Below are positions 42,682 through 43,974 of a stretch of DNA of 43,974 nt, in pieces. The notes beneath the pieces are model-generated. The model did not search any database and was not told the origin of the DNA. It saw only the letters and a list, made by a program, of their open reading frames with translations. The DNA is taken from assembly GCF_022832435.1 (NCBI RefSeq), contig NZ_JALHLF010000027.1, positions 1 to 43,974 on the forward strand, in the 5' to 3' direction. Made by a program: the position numbers and the translations under genes. Origin of the DNA: Novosphingobium organovorum. Lineage in GTDB: Bacteria; Pseudomonadota; Alphaproteobacteria; Sphingomonadales; Sphingomonadaceae. Position 1 is the first letter of the stretch; each line of letters starts with the position of its first letter.

Positions 42682-43841
42682 TGGCTGGATCTCTCGTGAA
42701 GACGATCGCATTCGGGAAGCTGTGGGGGGCAGCCTTGCTCCCGGCCCTCCTGCTTGGCGCCTGCACCACCGCAGGAGTGGGCGCGGGCCAGCCCGCAGCC
42801 CAAGCGGCGCGCGCGTACTACCCGGCGATCGATGTGGCCGCGACCGGCGAGACGCAGCCGGTGGGCACCGCCAACACCGATGCCGCCGATGATCCCGCGA
42901 TCTGGCGCAACCCGGCCGATCCCGCCGCCAGCCTGATCGTCGCCACCGACAAGAAGGCCGGGCTCTACGTCTACGGGCTCGACGGCAAGGTGCGCTCGTT
43001 CCTGCGCGCGGGCCGGGTCAACAATGTGGACCTGCGCGACGTGACGCTACCAGGCGGGGCGCGCCGCGTGCTTGTCGCCGCGAGCGACCGCAGCGACAAG
43101 GCCGTTCCGAAAATCGCGCTGTTCTGGCTGGATACCGCCACGGCGCGACTGACCGAACTCGGCGCGTTGCCTTTTCTGCTGGGCGATCACGCGCCGATGG
43201 AGGCCTATGGCTTCTGCCTCGGCGATCGTCTGGGGGATGGCGAGACCGGCGAGATCGCGCGCGCCTATGTCGTCATGAAGGACGGCACGGTCACCGAATC
43301 GCTGATCGCGGCGGGCCCGTCGGCGCCAGGGGGCGCGGCGCGCCTGAGCGCGGACTACATCCGCGAGGTCAAGCTCGCGACCCAGGCCGAGGGCTGCGTG
43401 GTCGACGATGCCAGCCACACGCTGTTCGTCGCCGAAGAGGATCACGCGATCTGGCGTATCCCGCTCGACACCGTGCTCAAGGCGCACCCTTTCGCGCGGG
43501 TGGGCAAGGCCGACGGGCTGGTCGACGACATCGAGGGGCTGGCCGTGGCGCGCGAGCCCGGCGCCTCGGGCCGGGCCTGGCTGCTCGCCTCGAGCCAGGG
43601 TGACAACGCCTATGCCGTGTTCGACCTTGCCAGCGGCGGCTATCGCGGGCGCTTTCGCATCAACGGCGGGGCGATCGACGGCACCAGCGATACCGACGGC
43701 ATCGAGGTGCGGCTGGGCGATTTCGGCCCGCAGTTCCCTGGCGGGCTGTTCATCGCGCAGGATGGCGACAACAGCCCCGAGGCGCAGAACTTCAAGCTCG
43801 TGCCCTGGGCCGCGATCCGCGACGCGTTGGGCCTGAAGTGA
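42681..43841 (+). CDS. Beta-propeller phytase (3-phytase), lipoprotein
   Basis: A 386-residue hydrolase of myo-inositol hexakisphosphate. ATG 42681 overlaps the receptor stop by one base (TGATG), so translation is coupled; a GTG five codons later is an alternative. The signal peptide ends in a lipobox LLGAC with lipidation at C28, so the enzyme should sit on a membrane, facing periplasm or surface. Family segments include DAADDPAIWRNPADP, LIVATDKKAGLYVYGLDG, LRDV, AYGFCLGD, QAEGCVVDD, LFVAEEDHAIWRI, DDIEGLAV, LLASSQGDNAYAVF, DGTSDTDGIEV and LFIAQDGDN. These carry the acidic calcium ligands of the six-bladed propeller. Confidence 0.92.
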   Translation: MAGSLVKTIAFGKLWGAALLPALLLGACTTAGVGAGQPAAQAARAYYPAIDVAATGETQPVGTANTDAADDPAIWRNPADPAASLIVATDKKAGLYVYGLDGKVRSFLRAGRVNNVDLRDVTLPGGARRVLVAASDRSDKAVPKIALFWLDTATARLTELGALPFLLGDHAPMEAYGFCLGDRLGDGETGEIARAYVVMKDGTVTESLIAAGPSAPGGAARLSADYIREVKLATQAEGCVVDDASHTLFVAEEDHAIWRIPLDTVLKAHPFARVGKADGLVDDIEGLAVAREPGASGRAWLLASSQGDNAYAVFDLASGGYRGRFRINGGAIDGTSDTDGIEVRLGDFGPQFPGGLFIAQDGDNSPEAQNFKLVPWAAIRDALGLK

Positions 43842-43852
43842 CTCGATGCGGC

Positions 43853-43884
43853 GGGGGCGGCGGGGGCGTCGGGGGCGTCGGGGG
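43853..43884 (+). repeat. G-quadruplex motif: four G5 runs in 9-base tandem repeats
   Basis: GGGGG occurs four times, separated by CGGC, CGTC and CGTC. This is a perfect four-tract G-quadruplex pattern on the coding strand, 11 bases after the phytase stop codon. It is also a 9-base tandem repeat and may be slippage-prone. Confidence 0.8.
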
Positions 43885-43922
43885 CTTGAGCTCCAGGGGC
43901 GTCCTGCGGTAATCGGGCGGTG

Positions 43923-43974
43923 ATGAAGGGGATACGAATCCGGATCGGTATGCGCGCGTGCGGCGCGGTGGCTG
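43923..43974 (+). CDS. Possible start of the next gene (cut by window end)
   Basis: An ATG at 43923 opens a frame MKGIRIRIGMRACGAVA that stays open to the window end. The basic N-terminus followed by small and hydrophobic residues could be the beginning of a signal peptide. Only 17 codons are visible, the ribosome binding site is weak, and no product can be named. Confidence 0.3.
   Translation, partial: MKGIRIRIGMRACGAVA

Noticed and set aside
39838..42711. 957-codon open frame on the minus strand
   Set aside because: It is exactly antisense to the TonB-dependent receptor, has valine/arginine-rich shadow composition typical of high-GC antisense frames, and shows no domain.

Overview
The window (about 44 kb, high GC) reads as chromosomal DNA of an alphaproteobacterium of the order Sphingomonadales, probably Novosphingobium-like. 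The evidence is a SciP (DUF1153) cell-cycle regulator, DUF2093 and DUF3035 proteins, an ileS-lspA-DUF3035 lipoprotein cluster, an AcrB-type pump next to DUF445, and a large TonB-dependent receptor paired with a phytase. This is a taxonomic inference from gene content; there is no rRNA to confirm it. No CRISPR array, prophage or intact transposase was seen.

Layout. 1-2.7 kb (+): 3' end of xseA, a DUF2093 protein, an M23 peptidase and an esterase-like phytase-domain protein. 2.9-5.8 kb: rpmB (-), tadA (+), mnmA (-), then sciP (+) behind a 467-base non-coding stretch that carries a CtrA-like box. 6.1-12.6 kb (+): an RND efflux operon (membrane fusion protein and an unusually long permease), then DUF445 and a GNAT acetyltransferase. 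12.6-17.0 kb (-): a TonB-C-terminal-like periplasmic protein, etfA-etfB, and sucC without sucD, with a tandem hairpin-forming repeat between etfB and sucC. 17.3-21.6 kb: a CysQ/inositol-phosphatase-like gene (+), a stand-alone receiver-like protein (-), a candidate small RNA ending in a strong terminator (+), an OmpA-type lipoprotein (-) and a CNNM/CorC membrane protein (+). 21.6-22.1 kb: non-coding, rich in inverted repeats. 22.1-29.7 kb (-): eight closely packed housekeeping genes, gpmA-purE-purK-folA-ribF-ileS-lspA-DUF3035 lipoprotein.

30.2-39.6 kb is the main accessory region. A LuxR-type regulator (-) and a 1703-residue RTX-like repeat protein (+) are divergent, with a perfect 17-bp palindrome overlapping a TATAAT sequence between them. 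The RTX-like gene contains tandem 227-residue modules, two of them identical at the nucleotide level. A membrane PAS-GGDEF-EAL protein converges on its 3' end. The arrangement suggests a regulated surface-adhesion or biofilm locus, but no type I secretion genes lie in the window. tRNA-Thr(GGU) and tRNA-Gly(GCC) flank this region.

39.8-43.8 kb (+): a TonB-dependent receptor and a lipoprotein beta-propeller phytase overlap by one base. They lie behind GTCA half-sites phased at 11 bp that look like a Pho box, which suggests a phosphate-starvation-induced phytate or organophosphate uptake unit. A perfect four-run G-quadruplex motif follows the phytase stop codon. The window ends at the possible start of another gene.
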